DNA from: DAOTVX01 sp034436015
GTDB taxonomy: Bacteria; Chloroflexota; Anaerolineae; Anaerolineales; Villigracilaceae
Direction: 5' to 3'
Assembly: GCA_034436015.1 (NCBI GenBank)
Contig: DAOTWG010000035.1
Location: forward strand, 1-64,000
Length of the DNA: 64,000 nucleotides
Part shown: positions 8,404-17,593 of the stretch, piece by piece
Numbering within the stretch: position 1 is the first letter of the stretch
How the letters are laid out: each line of letters begins with the position of its first letter
Program-made: the position numbers and the translations under genes
Notes under the pieces: generated by a model
The model's database searches: none
What the model was told of the DNA's origin: nothing
Seen by the model: the letters and a program-made list of their open reading frames with translations, nothing else

Positions 8404-9177
8404 TCACTCAAACTCAATCTCAACTTCCTCGTCCTCTTCCCATTCCCCCAAACGCACAAGATGGATCTCGCCGAATAGGGATTCTTGCCGCACAAGCACA
8501 CGATAACGCTTAACGAGTTCCAAAAGGGCCAGAAAAGTCACAACGACTTCCAACCGAGTAGGAGCTTCGCCGAACAACGCCCGGAACGGCGCTTCCCCGC
8601 GGCTTTTCAAAATCTGAGCGATATGAGCGATTCTCTCGCGAATAGTGATTCGCGGCGGCGCAATCACTGTTCCCAAAGCCTGTTTCTTTGTTTCGATGTT
8701 GGTCAGAGCCGCGAGAGCGGCCAGCAAATCGGCGGGTGTAAGTCCGGAAAGATCGAGGTGGCTTTCCACGCGCGGCGGCACGGCTACACGCAAATAACTC
8801 CGCCAACCGCGCGCCTCGCGCTCCTCCAGCCAACGCGCTAATTCCTTGAATCTCCGATAGACCTTCAATTGTTGCACCAGCGTCTCGCCCATGCTTTCCT
8901 CGCCGGGCTCGCGCACAGGCGGTCGCGGCAGCAACGCCTCCGACTTGATCTGCAACAATTTGGCCGCCACTACCAGAAACGCCGACATCTCGTCCGCCGC
9001 CACATCCATTCGATGCATGTACTCCAGGTACTGATCCGTCACCTGCGCCAGCGCCAGCGTGGTAATATCCAATTCGGCGCGTTCGATGAGTTGCAACAAC
9101 AAATCCAGCGGCCCCTCATAAACCGGCGTCTGGACAGTATAGCCTCCTGTCTGATGTCCTGCGATGCTCAACGTCAT
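8404..9177 (-). CDS. scpA: segregation and condensation protein A
   Basis: The 257-residue protein begins with the ScpA signature VYEGPLDLLLQLIERAELDI and has the acidic C-terminal winged-helix end (LFGEIHLV, then an Asp/Glu-rich tail). ScpA is the kleisin that bridges the SMC heads and works with ScpB in chromosome compaction. scpB is normally next to it, but here no scpB is seen. Instead scpA lies 9 bp behind the receiver-wHTH regulator and appears to be the last gene of the phosphorelay transcript. Confidence 0.93.
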   Translation of the reverse strand: MTLSIAGHQTGGYTVQTPVYEGPLDLLLQLIERAELDITTLALAQVTDQYLEYMHRMDVAADEMSAFLVVAAKLLQIKSEALLPRPPVREPGEESMGETLVQQLKVYRRFKELARWLEEREARGWRSYLRVAVPPRVESHLDLSGLTPADLLAALAALTNIETKKQALGTVIAPPRITIRERIAHIAQILKSRGEAPFRALFGEAPTRLEVVVTFLALLELVKRYRVLVRQESLFGEIHLVRLGEWEEDEEVEIEFE

Positions 9178-9186
9178 GGCTAGGTA

Positions 9187-9960
9187 TTATCTCCGAGAGG
9201 AGCGTTTGCTTACGCTCTTGGCTTCTTGCCCCTTATCGTATAGATACCCTGTGCCCCGCACGCTGACGATATGATCCGGTAAATAGGGCACAGCAGCCAG
9301 CTTCAAGCGCAAACGACTGATGAGCGGGCGTAAAATCTCCGGCGCCTCCTGTTGCGAAAGCGAATACCCCTGCACTAGCAAGACCAATTCGCGATGCGAG
9401 AACACTTGCCCCGGCGACTCGGCGAGGATTTTCAATAGTCGCCCCTCGGCAGGCGTAAGCAGAATTTCTCCGCCCTCCCAGCGCACCGCACGACGCCGCA
9501 CATCAAAGACCACTCCCTCCCCCAGGTCCAGCATCTCGGGTTCCAGCTTGTCCACCGCCTCGACCGCCTTATGAGCCTGCAGTCTGGCTGCACGCCGCAT
9601 CAACCCGCGCGCGACGCTCTCCAGAATTTGAGTGGGCGAGGACGGCTTAAGCAAATAATCGTGAACACGCTGCCGCAACGCCTCGAGCGCGCTCTCCATA
9701 GAACCATAAGCAGTTAACAAAATAATTTCCACATCCGGAGCAATCTGGTTAATGACCTTCACAACCTCCAGACCGCTCATCCCCCCCATGCGTAAATCCA
9801 GAACCATCAAATCTACGACATTGGTGCGCACGAAATCCACAGCCGCCTCGCCGCTTCCCACTGTGGACACATGATACCCCTCCAGGCGCAAAATTTCGGC
9901 CAGGGTTTGTCGCTCTGTCGCTTCATCGTCAACAACCAAAATGTGCGCCTTACCGCTCAT
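9187..9960 (-). CDS. response regulator, receiver plus winged-helix output
   Basis: The start is placed at the ATG at 9960 (MSGKAHILVVDDE), because the longer frame would run into the upstream gene and TAGGGAATCAA sits before this ATG. That gives 257 residues: a receiver (VVDDE acidic pair, phospho-Asp in LMVLDLRMGG, Lys in YLLKP) and an OmpR-type winged helix ending in DHIVSVRGTGYLYD. A linker of about 50 residues joins them. It is the likely final output of the two kinases encoded just upstream on the same transcript. Target genes cannot be told. Confidence 0.9.
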   Translation of the reverse strand: MSGKAHILVVDDEATERQTLAEILRLEGYHVSTVGSGEAAVDFVRTNVVDLMVLDLRMGGMSGLEVVKVINQIAPDVEIILLTAYGSMESALEALRQRVHDYLLKPSSPTQILESVARGLMRRAARLQAHKAVEAVDKLEPEMLDLGEGVVFDVRRRAVRWEGGEILLTPAEGRLLKILAESPGQVFSHRELVLLVQGYSLSQQEAPEILRPLISRLRLKLAAVPYLPDHIVSVRGTGYLYDKGQEAKSVSKRSSRR

Positions 9961-9968
9961 TTGATTCC

Positions 9969-11552
9969 CTACACTGGCAATAGAATACGGAAGCACGCCC
10001 CAGGCCCAACCTCCGGCAGAAGATCGAGGCTGCCGCCATGCGCCTCGATGATACCACAGGAAACCGACAACCCCAGCCCCAAGCCACCTTTCTTCGTGCT
10101 GACGAAAGGCTCAAAAATGTGCTCACGATATTCGGCTGGCACGCCAGGCCCACTATCCTGGAATGTGATTTCCACCATATCCTTGTGTTGACGCGCTACA
10201 ATACGCAAATCGCCGCCTTCTGGCATGGCGTCGTAAGCGTTCAAAATCAAATTCAAAAACACCTGCTGAATCTGGCTGCGCACCGCCATGACGGGCGGCA
10301 ATTTCGGCGCCAGATCGGTCATCACACGAATGCCGCGTCGCTCCAGTTGCGGAGAAAGCAATTCGAGGACATAGTGAATCAACTCGGCCAGATCGGTAGT
10401 CTGCGGCTTAACATTGCCGGGACGATAAAAATCCAGCATGCGCTGAACGATAGTCATCAGGCGATCCAATTCACTCTGCGCCATACGCAGGTACTCATCG
10501 CGTCGTTCGGCAGGCAGCTCGCTGCGCGCTGCCAGGTGGAGGCAATTTTGCACCGCCTGCAGGGGGTTGTTGATTTCATGGGCAATGGAGGCAGTTAACC
10601 GTCCTGCCGCCGCCATTTTCTCCGCGCGAATCAAGGCTTGCTGCGACTCCTCCATTCGCCGGACGTAATCGCGCAACTCGGCATAGAGACAGGCGTTCTC
10701 CAACGCCACAGCCGCCTGACGCGCGAGCACAAGGAACATCTCCCAATCGGCCTCGCCGAAGGACGGTTGCTCGGCGGAACGAGCAGCATACAAGACGCCG
10801 CGTACCTTCGAGCGGAGAATCGGCACGCACAGCACCGAAGCCAGTCCCTTCTGCTCCAGAAGAGCCTGTGTTGTCGCATCGCCCGGCCCATGCCGGCTGA
10901 CCAGCAACGGCGCGCCGAGCGCATCCGTCCGAGCAATCAAACCGCCCCGCTCCTCGCTCTTTTCCTCCGGTAAGGCCACCCCCTCCACGGCCAGAGCTTT
11001 CAGCCAACCATTTTTCTCATCCCGTTCGTAGAACGCCGCGTTCTCGCAACGCAGGTGACCGCAAACAGCACGGAGAAGGAGGGCCAACAAGCGATCATAC
11101 CGGGTTTCGCTCAGCAACATCTCGGTAACATCGAAAAGAGGGCGCAACACCTGGATGCGCGCCGCGTCGCGCTTGCGTTGCTTATTCTCCAAAGCCTGAC
11201 GCGCTGCTTGCACCAGTTCCTCGGTGTTCTCAAAAGGCTTCAGAATCAGCCCATCCACCCCTTGCTTCAGCGCTTGAATCGCGATCTCTACCGTACCAAA
11301 GCCGGTCATGACCAGAATGGCCGCCTCCGGCTGCAACCGCTGCACGTCGGCAATCACGTCGAAACCACTGCGTTCCGGCATGCGAATATCCACCAACAGT
11401 AAATCTATCGCATGATGGCTCATATAATCCAGCGCTTCGGTGGCGCTGACAAAGGCTTCGGTCGTAAAGCCGGCGCGCTTTAACAGACGTTCGCACAGCC
11501 GAACGATAGGCGGCTCATCATCTAGGACAAGAACATGCGCGGTAGAAATCAT
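9969..11552 (-). CDS. receiver-GAF-histidine kinase hybrid
   Basis: From the ATG at 11552, which overlaps the upstream stop as ATGA, the protein has 527 residues. It has an N-terminal receiver (phospho-Asp in LLLVDIRMPERSG, Lys in LILKPF), a GAF domain (about 150-310), a HisKA domain with SIAHEINNPLQAV, and an ATPase with N-box NLILNAYDAMPEGG, DSGPGV and GGLGLGLSVSCG. There is no membrane segment, so it is cytosolic. The order receiver-sensor-kinase suggests it takes phosphate from, or is gated by, the kinase encoded upstream and passes it to the 9187-9960 regulator. Confidence 0.92.
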   Translation of the reverse strand: MISTAHVLVLDDEPPIVRLCERLLKRAGFTTEAFVSATEALDYMSHHAIDLLLVDIRMPERSGFDVIADVQRLQPEAAILVMTGFGTVEIAIQALKQGVDGLILKPFENTEELVQAARQALENKQRKRDAARIQVLRPLFDVTEMLLSETRYDRLLALLLRAVCGHLRCENAAFYERDEKNGWLKALAVEGVALPEEKSEERGGLIARTDALGAPLLVSRHGPGDATTQALLEQKGLASVLCVPILRSKVRGVLYAARSAEQPSFGEADWEMFLVLARQAAVALENACLYAELRDYVRRMEESQQALIRAEKMAAAGRLTASIAHEINNPLQAVQNCLHLAARSELPAERRDEYLRMAQSELDRLMTIVQRMLDFYRPGNVKPQTTDLAELIHYVLELLSPQLERRGIRVMTDLAPKLPPVMAVRSQIQQVFLNLILNAYDAMPEGGDLRIVARQHKDMVEITFQDSGPGVPAEYREHIFEPFVSTKKGGLGLGLSVSCGIIEAHGGSLDLLPEVGPGACFRILLPV

Positions 11553-14149
11553 AGCGCCTCGACAGGAAACCAAACGGTAAAACAAGATCCCTTCCCCACC
11601 TCGCTCTCGACCTCAATGTCCCCTCCGTGATCCACCACGATGCCATAGGAAACGGAAAGCCCGAGGCCGGTGCCGCCCTCGTGCGCGCGCGTCGTAAAGA
11701 AAGGCTCGAAAACGCGCGGAAGATGCTCCGACGCGATCCCTATGCCCGTATCGCGAACGGCAACTGAAACCCACAAACGACCTTCTCGTCGGCGCCGCTG
11801 GGTGCGTATCAACAATTTTCCACCGGTTGGCATAGCGTGCAGGGCGTTATGGAAGAGATTCAGGAAGACTTGTTTGATCTGATTGCGGTCCAACGAGACA
11901 TACGGCAATTGAGCAGCGAAATCACGCACCACTTCAACCCCGCTGGTGTGCAACAAATGCTTCATCAAAGCCAAGGTCTCCTCGATCAACTCGTTGACGT
12001 CGGCAGGTGTTCGCACGGACTCGCTCTGCCGGGCAAAATCGAGCAAGCGGCGCACGACATCGCGCGCCCGCCGCGCTTCACGCAAAATCAACTCCAAGTC
12101 AGCGCGCTGAGTCGAGTCAGGGGGTAATTCTTCCAGGATTAACTCAGAAAAGCCCGCAATGGTCGTCAGGGGATTGTTCAGTTCATGGGCGATACCGGCC
12201 GCCATCTCGCCGACTGCTGCCATCTTGGCCGCCTGAATCAAGCGCGTTTCCGCCAAACGCTGCGAGGCAACTCGTGCTTGCAATTCCTGACGCGCCACCT
12301 GTAGCTCATGAACCGCTGTCTGCAATTTCTGATACTCCTCAACGCGCGCTAGGACGGTAGCCAGCACACCGGCCAGCGATTCCAAAACAAGCAAATCATT
12401 CGATGTGAACGCGTCTTTGCGCCGGCTCTGGACATCAATCACCCCCGAAATCTTCTCCCCCTCGCGCAAAGGAACGCACATCTCCGCGCCCACATCCCAT
12501 CCTTCAATAGGTTTATGGAAGAGCTCCTGGCCAAGATCGTTGACCAAAGCGCTCTGCCCGGCCAAGACTACCCGGCGTGCCAGGCCGGCATTCAGAGCTT
12601 GCTGAAACGCTCCCTTCCTCTCTACAAGTCGCCCTTCCGCTTCTCCGCCCAAACCAATGATTTCCAGCTCCTCTTGACCCTCGCCTCGCCTTGCTACCAA
12701 AACTAGGTCGTATGAGAAATTGCGCGCCAGTAGGCGCGCGGCGATTTGCGCTACCTGACGCACATCATTCAGGCCGATGACTTGTTGCACCACCTCATGA
12801 ATCAGACCAAGGTTACGCGCGCGTACCTCCGCCTCCTGACGCAAACGTCCATTTTCCACCAGACCGGCCAGGTGACCGGCGATTACCACCAGCAAATGTT
12901 CGTCATGTAAGGAAAAAGCAGCCGGCTTATTACTCTCCAGACCAAGCGCGCCAATGACCTGCTGACGATAGCGCAGCGGCACAAAAACCGCCGATCGAGC
13001 CGCCTCATACATCGAACGATAGGGGCTGTTCGCAAGGTCATCCAAGCGCAACACATTGCCGCTCTCCATCGCCTGCAAAACCGAAATACTTTGCCAGGGG
13101 AAGGTCCGCAACACGACCTCGCCATCCACATGGCGGTAATGTCTGATCGTCGCGCCATCGGAAGATAGGAGAAACAAACTGATGAAATCCGTACGAAACG
13201 CCCGTCGCAAAAGTGCGAACACGCGCTGTGCGATCTGCTCCAGATTCAGCGCGGAAGAGACCGTCAGGACAAAATCGTTGAGCAAGGCCAGGCGGCCCAA
13301 ATGCTCCGCGATGTTGGCAAAGATGATACTTTCTTCCACTTCCGGCGCCATCTGCGCGGCAAGACGGTTGAGCAGTTGCCATTCGCGCGTCGAGAAGAAC
13401 GTCTCACGCCAGAGCGCCAGCACACCGATTAGACGTTGCCCGATAACAATTGGCACTGCCGCCCAAACTCGAGCCGACGGTGGAACGCCAATGGCAGGCA
13501 CCAAGGACCACCCCGGCGTGAGGTCGTTCACCTGAACACCAGAACGCGTTTGGCGCAGGCGCCGCAATAAAGGGTTGTCATCCAGCAGAATCTGCCGCTG
13601 CTCACATTCCACACAATTCGCCTGAGCACGAATGTCCAAGATATCCCCGCTGCGCACTGCCAACCACGCGCCCTGATAAGGAACCACCTGCCCAATGACT
13701 TCAAGCAGGCGATCCAACGAATGAGAAATCGGGAAGGAGACCGGCTGTCCCAACTCCGTACCCACCAAATCCCCCAGCGGTCGTAAGGGACAATTTATGG
13801 CGACAAGTCTCCAGATACGCTGCGCGGTTGGAGCCAATTCCTGCGCACCAATCAGGACCAACCTTGGCGAGGTCGGCTCGTTGAACACGAATAGACGCCG
13901 ACAATCCAACGCAACGTTCCGTCCCATGAGCCGCGAACGCGGCCGAGAACTCGTCAACGCCCCGCTTAGCCATCTATGAATGGCCGGTTGCCGCAGGTAT
14001 GTTAATAACACATTTTGCTTTTGTGGGGTCAAATTATGGGTCGCGCAAAGTGTCCACCCCGACGCGTTTCGTTCCACCCAGGCCGCCCAGGATGCCCCGG
14101 TCAGTTGACAGGCCTCCCGCAACTGGATTTCCATCGCATTCGCTGCCAT
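11549..14149 (-). CDS. soluble multi-GAF sensor histidine kinase
   Basis: The 866-residue protein has no membrane segment. At least three GAF-like domains are visible (about 135-275, 285-435, 450-600), the second with VFVPLRYRQQVIGALGLES and the third with MCVPLREGEKISGVIDVQS. A coiled stretch follows (about 600-650), then HisKA with GIAHELNNPLTTIAGF and an ATPase with NLFHNALHAMPTGG, DTGIGI and GGTGLGLSVSYG. It heads a run of four minus-strand genes. No ligand is suggested by residues I can see; CVECEQ in the first GAF region is the only Cys pair. Confidence 0.92.
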   Translation of the reverse strand: MAANAMEIQLREACQLTGASWAAWVERNASGWTLCATHNLTPQKQNVLLTYLRQPAIHRWLSGALTSSRPRSRLMGRNVALDCRRLFVFNEPTSPRLVLIGAQELAPTAQRIWRLVAINCPLRPLGDLVGTELGQPVSFPISHSLDRLLEVIGQVVPYQGAWLAVRSGDILDIRAQANCVECEQRQILLDDNPLLRRLRQTRSGVQVNDLTPGWSLVPAIGVPPSARVWAAVPIVIGQRLIGVLALWRETFFSTREWQLLNRLAAQMAPEVEESIIFANIAEHLGRLALLNDFVLTVSSALNLEQIAQRVFALLRRAFRTDFISLFLLSSDGATIRHYRHVDGEVVLRTFPWQSISVLQAMESGNVLRLDDLANSPYRSMYEAARSAVFVPLRYRQQVIGALGLESNKPAAFSLHDEHLLVVIAGHLAGLVENGRLRQEAEVRARNLGLIHEVVQQVIGLNDVRQVAQIAARLLARNFSYDLVLVARRGEGQEELEIIGLGGEAEGRLVERKGAFQQALNAGLARRVVLAGQSALVNDLGQELFHKPIEGWDVGAEMCVPLREGEKISGVIDVQSRRKDAFTSNDLLVLESLAGVLATVLARVEEYQKLQTAVHELQVARQELQARVASQRLAETRLIQAAKMAAVGEMAAGIAHELNNPLTTIAGFSELILEELPPDSTQRADLELILREARRARDVVRRLLDFARQSESVRTPADVNELIEETLALMKHLLHTSGVEVVRDFAAQLPYVSLDRNQIKQVFLNLFHNALHAMPTGGKLLIRTQRRRREGRLWVSVAVRDTGIGIASEHLPRVFEPFFTTRAHEGGTGLGLSVSYGIVVDHGGDIEVESEVGKGSCFTVWFPVEAL

Positions 14150-14165
14150 GGTTACCCTTAGGCTG

Positions 14166-14195
14166 ATTATATATCAAAACCCGCGCGCAAGCCAA
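14166..14195 (-). promoter_or_regulatory. promoter of the phosphorelay-scpA operon
   Basis: On the minus strand TTGGCT (14195-14190), 18 bp, TATAAT (14171-14166). The start point lies about 10 bp before the ATG at 14149, with AAGGG between them as the ribosome site. The remaining bases up to 14365 show nothing else. Confidence 0.65.
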
Positions 14196-14365
14196 AACGG
14201 GCTCCCTCAAAACTCGCCGCACGAATCGCCGTCACCCAAGATGCGGTAAGCAACCGATGACAACAGATGACGCCAACAAAAGCGCCAAATCCGCTAAGGG
14301 TCTCTTTTATTTGGCGACTTAGCATGAGACCTTTGTGCAGTAGACTCACCCCTGTCAAAGGAATT

Positions 14366-15013
14366 TCATGCCGTGGCATTGAACTCATTCGAAAAATCCT
14401 CCCTCAAAAGAAACACGCACACAGGGAAACCTTGAGGATTGCGCTCGCGCCGTGCAACTTTCACCACCTCACCCCCGGTCAGGGCGGTCAAGAGACTGGC
14501 GTCTATGTCACACAGTTCAGGGCGATTCTCCGCCAAGTTGCGATAAGGACAACGCTCCAGGATCACCCGCGGCCCTTGCGCCGAAGCTTCCCAGCGCGCC
14601 CGATAATGCAATTCGTTCAATCGCTCGATGGCTCGTTTCAAGCGCAGACTCCACGCGGATTGGGGTTGAGGGGCTCCCCCTTCCCCCCAGGCCAGATACT
14701 GCGCCAGAGCACGCATTCTGGCCCCGCGCTGCCTATCGTCCGCTTCGCCGAGCCATGTGATCAACAACGCTCCAGCCAGAGTATCCAGGTTATCCCCCAA
14801 ACCGCAAGCCGAAAGACCATACACCTTGCGCGGGCGGCCGCGTCCATCCGCCGGACGCCGGCCAATCACTTCCACCAGAGAAAGCGCCATCAGCTTTGCC
14901 AGATGATGACGGACGTCCGCCGCGCTCAATCCCAGTACGCGCGCCAGGTCCTCGGCCGTCGCCGGCCCACGCTGGCGAAGATAATCGAGAATCCGAGAAG
15001 ATGTGGAAGACAC
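14366..15013 (-). CDS. SufR-like winged-helix regulator with Cys cluster
   Basis: I place the start at the GTG at 15013, because the longer frame would run through the divergent nuo promoter; this gives 215 residues. The N-terminus (ILDYLRQRGPATAEDLARVL then VRHHLAKL) is an ArsR/MarR-type winged helix with a basic wing GRRPADGRGRPRKVYGLS. The C-terminus has CPYRNLAENRPELC, a Cys-x12-Cys pair as in SufR-type [4Fe-4S] regulators, and a last Cys in FPVCVFLL. The fourth expected Cys is absent where RERN stands. It is divergent from nuoB and may control it. A -10 TATACT (15051-15046) precedes it. Confidence 0.75.
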   Translation of the reverse strand: MSSTSSRILDYLRQRGPATAEDLARVLGLSAADVRHHLAKLMALSLVEVIGRRPADGRGRPRKVYGLSACGLGDNLDTLAGALLITWLGEADDRQRGARMRALAQYLAWGEGGAPQPQSAWSLRLKRAIERLNELHYRARWEASAQGPRVILERCPYRNLAENRPELCDIDASLLTALTGGEVVKVARRERNPQGFPVCVFLLREDFSNEFNATA

Positions 15014-15045
15014 AGGAACGCAAACGCTTGCGAGGAATAGAGGCA

Positions 15046-15051
15046 AGTATA
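15046..15051 (-). promoter_or_regulatory. -10 box of the SufR-like regulator gene
   Basis: TATACT on the minus strand, about 32 bp before the GTG at 15013. No clear -35 is seen, which would fit an activator- or repressor-dependent promoter. It lies 54 bp from the nuo -35 box. Confidence 0.4.
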
Positions 15052-15104
15052 TAGTAGCACAGGTTGATAATTTTTGCAAATATATATTTTTCAAAAAAAA
15101 AGAA

Positions 15105-15133
15105 TTGACAACCCATCTCCCAAAGACTATAAT
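15105..15133 (+). promoter_or_regulatory. perfect consensus sigma-A promoter of the nuo operon
   Basis: TTGACA (15105-15110), exactly 17 bp, TATAAT (15128-15133): all 12 bases match the consensus. An A/T-rich tract with nine consecutive A (15093-15101) sits directly upstream like an UP element. Such a strong promoter usually needs repression, and the divergent regulator is an obvious candidate. Confidence 0.92.
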
Positions 15134-15168
15134 TGACACAAGAAATCGCCGCGAAAGGGCTATCATGC

Positions 15169-15789
15169 ATGAACGAACTACAGGATCCGAACTATGCGAT
15201 TCCTCCCGAATTACAAAGACAGGTGGTGATTACCAGCCTGGACCGCCTCTACAATTGGGGGCGAAGCGCTTCCGTCTGGCCGATGATGTTCGGCTTAGCT
15301 TGTTGCGCCATCGAAATGATTTGCACAGCGGCCAGCCGCTTCGACCTGGCGCGCTTCGGCATGGAAATCATGCGCCCAAGTCCACGCCAGAGCGATTTAA
15401 TGATCGTCTCCGGCACGGTGACCAAGAAAATGATTCCCATCATCGTTCGCCTTTACAACCAGATGCCAGAGCCGAAGTACGTTCTAGCCATGGGCGCCTG
15501 CGCTTCCGGCGGTGGGCCGTTCAAAGAGGGTTATCACGTCGTCTCCGGTGTGGACAAATTCCTTCCCGTGGATGTCTACGTGCCCGGTTGTCCTCCCACG
15601 CCGCAGGCTTTGCTGCATGGTCTGATGAAGATTCAAGAAAAGATTCGCAACGAATCCATCCGAACGGCGCGCTGGTATCAGAAAGGTCCCGACCGCGCCG
15701 AGATCCCTGTCCCTCTTCTCGGCCCGGACCTAATCGACCCCCGACGCACCCCCACCCTCCAGCGTCAGGCCTCCGAGGAGCAAACGTAA
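15169..15789 (+). CDS. nuoB: NADH-quinone oxidoreductase subunit B
   Basis: The start is the ATG at 15169, with AAAGGG nine bases upstream; the earlier in-frame start lies at the -10 box. The 206-residue protein carries the N2 cluster ligands: the double Cys in GLACCAIEM, then MGACASGGG and VPGCPPTPQAL. It is the peripheral-arm subunit that passes electrons to quinone in complex I. It is first in the operon nuoB-nuoCD-nuoI. Confidence 0.95.
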   Translation: MNELQDPNYAIPPELQRQVVITSLDRLYNWGRSASVWPMMFGLACCAIEMICTAASRFDLARFGMEIMRPSPRQSDLMIVSGTVTKKMIPIIVRLYNQMPEPKYVLAMGACASGGGPFKEGYHVVSGVDKFLPVDVYVPGCPPTPQALLHGLMKIQEKIRNESIRTARWYQKGPDRAEIPVPLLGPDLIDPRRTPTLQRQASEEQT

Positions 15790-15790
15790 G

Positions 15791-17557
15791 ATGACGACGC
15801 CTATCATCGCAGAATCCATCCGACCTCAAGCCGGCTCTTCCCCTGATTTGGCTGCCCGTTTTCCGGGAATAGTCGTTCCGGATCGCCGTCCTGGCTATAG
15901 CGGCTGGATCGTCAATGCGGCCCATGTGGTGGAAGTGGCCGCCGTTCTGCGCGACGAGTTTGGCTACGATTACCTCTCCTCGCTCACCGGCGTGGATTAC
16001 CTGCCGGAGGGCACAGTAGAGGTCGTGTACCATGTCTATCGAACGAGCGGCGGGCCGGGACTCGTCTTCAAAGTACAACGGCCGCGCGTGGACCCGATCG
16101 AGGTGCCCTCGCTTACTCCCATCTATCCAGGCGCTGAATTTCAGGAGCGCGAGGCATGGGATTTACTCGGCATTCGTTTCATCGGCCACCCCGACTTGCG
16201 CCGTATCCTGATGTGGGAAGGGTTCGCCGGGCACCCTTTGCGCAAGGACTGGCATGAACCCTACTATGAGGAGGATGCCAAGCCCTTTAAGTCGCGCTGG
16301 CCTGCGGGACAACACATCTCTGCCGAACAGCGCGTCCCGCCAGGGGATAACCTTGCCTACCCCGAAGCATTTGATTGGGCCTCCTGGGAACCGGAAGGCG
16401 ATGCCGCTCTCTACCAAGCCTTGCGCCGCGCGCATTCGCACAACGGAAGCGATGTGGAGACAGAGCCGCTCTTGGTCAACCTCGGCCCACAACATCCATC
16501 CACCCATGGTGTCTTCCGCATTGCGGTCTTGCTGGATGGCGAAACGATCATCGGCCTGAAGCCAGTCATGGGATACCTTCACCGTAACCACGAAAAAATT
16601 GGCGAACGCAACACCTACATCATGAACATGCCCTATACCGACCGCTTGGACTATCTTTCCTCCATGAGCAACAATTTTGGCTATGCGCTGGCTGTAGAAA
16701 AACTAATGGGCATCCGGCCGCCAGAACGGGCCGAGTACCTGCGCGTGATGATGGCGGAACTCACGCGCATCGCCAATCATCTCATGGCGATCGGCGCGTT
16801 GCTCAACGATCTGGGCGCGTATTTTACCCCTATGCTTTACGCCCTGGAAGAGCGCGAGCTCATTCTCGATGTCTTCGAGATGGTCACCGGCTCACGCATG
16901 ATGTGCAATTACTTCCGTTTTGGCGGCGTGGCGCGCGACTTGCCCGACGGCTCGCCGGAGAAGATCAAGGACCTGGTCTTTGAACGTCTGCCACGCCGAA
17001 TCGATGAACTCGACCGCTTTCTGAGCGAAAACGAAATCATCCAGGCCCGCGGCATAGGGCAGGGAATCTTGACCGCCGAAGACGCCATCCGCTACTCCGC
17101 AGCCGGGCCCCTGCTGCGCGCATCCGGCATTCCATACGATGTACGGCGCGCGGAGCCTTACAGCATCTACGATCGCTTCGAGTTCGATGTCTGCGTGCGC
17201 AATCACGGCGACATCTACGACCGCCTCCTCATCCGCCTGGACGAAATCCGCCAAAGCATGCGCATTGTACAACAAGCCGTGCGGCAGATTCCCTCGGGGC
17301 CGGTGATGGCAAAGCCCCTTCCCTACCAGATGCGCGTCCCGCCAGGCGAGGCATACGGTCGCGTCGAAGGTCCCAAAGGAGAACTCGGTTTTTACCTCGT
17401 GTCCGATGGCTCACCAAATCCATGGCGGTATCACATTCGCGCCCCATCCTTCATCAACCTCACCGCCTTCGAGCGCATGTGCCTAGGTCAAAAGGTCGCC
17501 GATGTCGTCGCCATTCTCGGCTCCGTTGACATTGTGCTGGGAGAAGTAGACCGTTAG
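15791..17557 (+). CDS. nuoCD: fused NADH-quinone oxidoreductase subunit C/D
   Basis: The 588-residue protein joins a NuoC domain (about 25-185, with FQEREAWDLLGIRFIGHPDL and PLRKDW) to a NuoD domain (about 205-588, with LGPQHPSTHGVFR, MGYLHRNHEKI and a C-terminal DIVLGEVDR). The N- and C-terminal CxxC pairs of NiFe hydrogenase large subunits are missing, so this is complex I and not a hydrogenase. It starts one base after the nuoB stop. Fusion of C and D is known from enterobacteria and some other lineages. Confidence 0.95.
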   Translation: MTTPIIAESIRPQAGSSPDLAARFPGIVVPDRRPGYSGWIVNAAHVVEVAAVLRDEFGYDYLSSLTGVDYLPEGTVEVVYHVYRTSGGPGLVFKVQRPRVDPIEVPSLTPIYPGAEFQEREAWDLLGIRFIGHPDLRRILMWEGFAGHPLRKDWHEPYYEEDAKPFKSRWPAGQHISAEQRVPPGDNLAYPEAFDWASWEPEGDAALYQALRRAHSHNGSDVETEPLLVNLGPQHPSTHGVFRIAVLLDGETIIGLKPVMGYLHRNHEKIGERNTYIMNMPYTDRLDYLSSMSNNFGYALAVEKLMGIRPPERAEYLRVMMAELTRIANHLMAIGALLNDLGAYFTPMLYALEERELILDVFEMVTGSRMMCNYFRFGGVARDLPDGSPEKIKDLVFERLPRRIDELDRFLSENEIIQARGIGQGILTAEDAIRYSAAGPLLRASGIPYDVRRAEPYSIYDRFEFDVCVRNHGDIYDRLLIRLDEIRQSMRIVQQAVRQIPSGPVMAKPLPYQMRVPPGEAYGRVEGPKGELGFYLVSDGSPNPWRYHIRAPSFINLTAFERMCLGQKVADVVAILGSVDIVLGEVDR

Positions 17558-17593
17558 CGAAACACCGGAAAAGAGCCAGACAGAAGGAGAATT

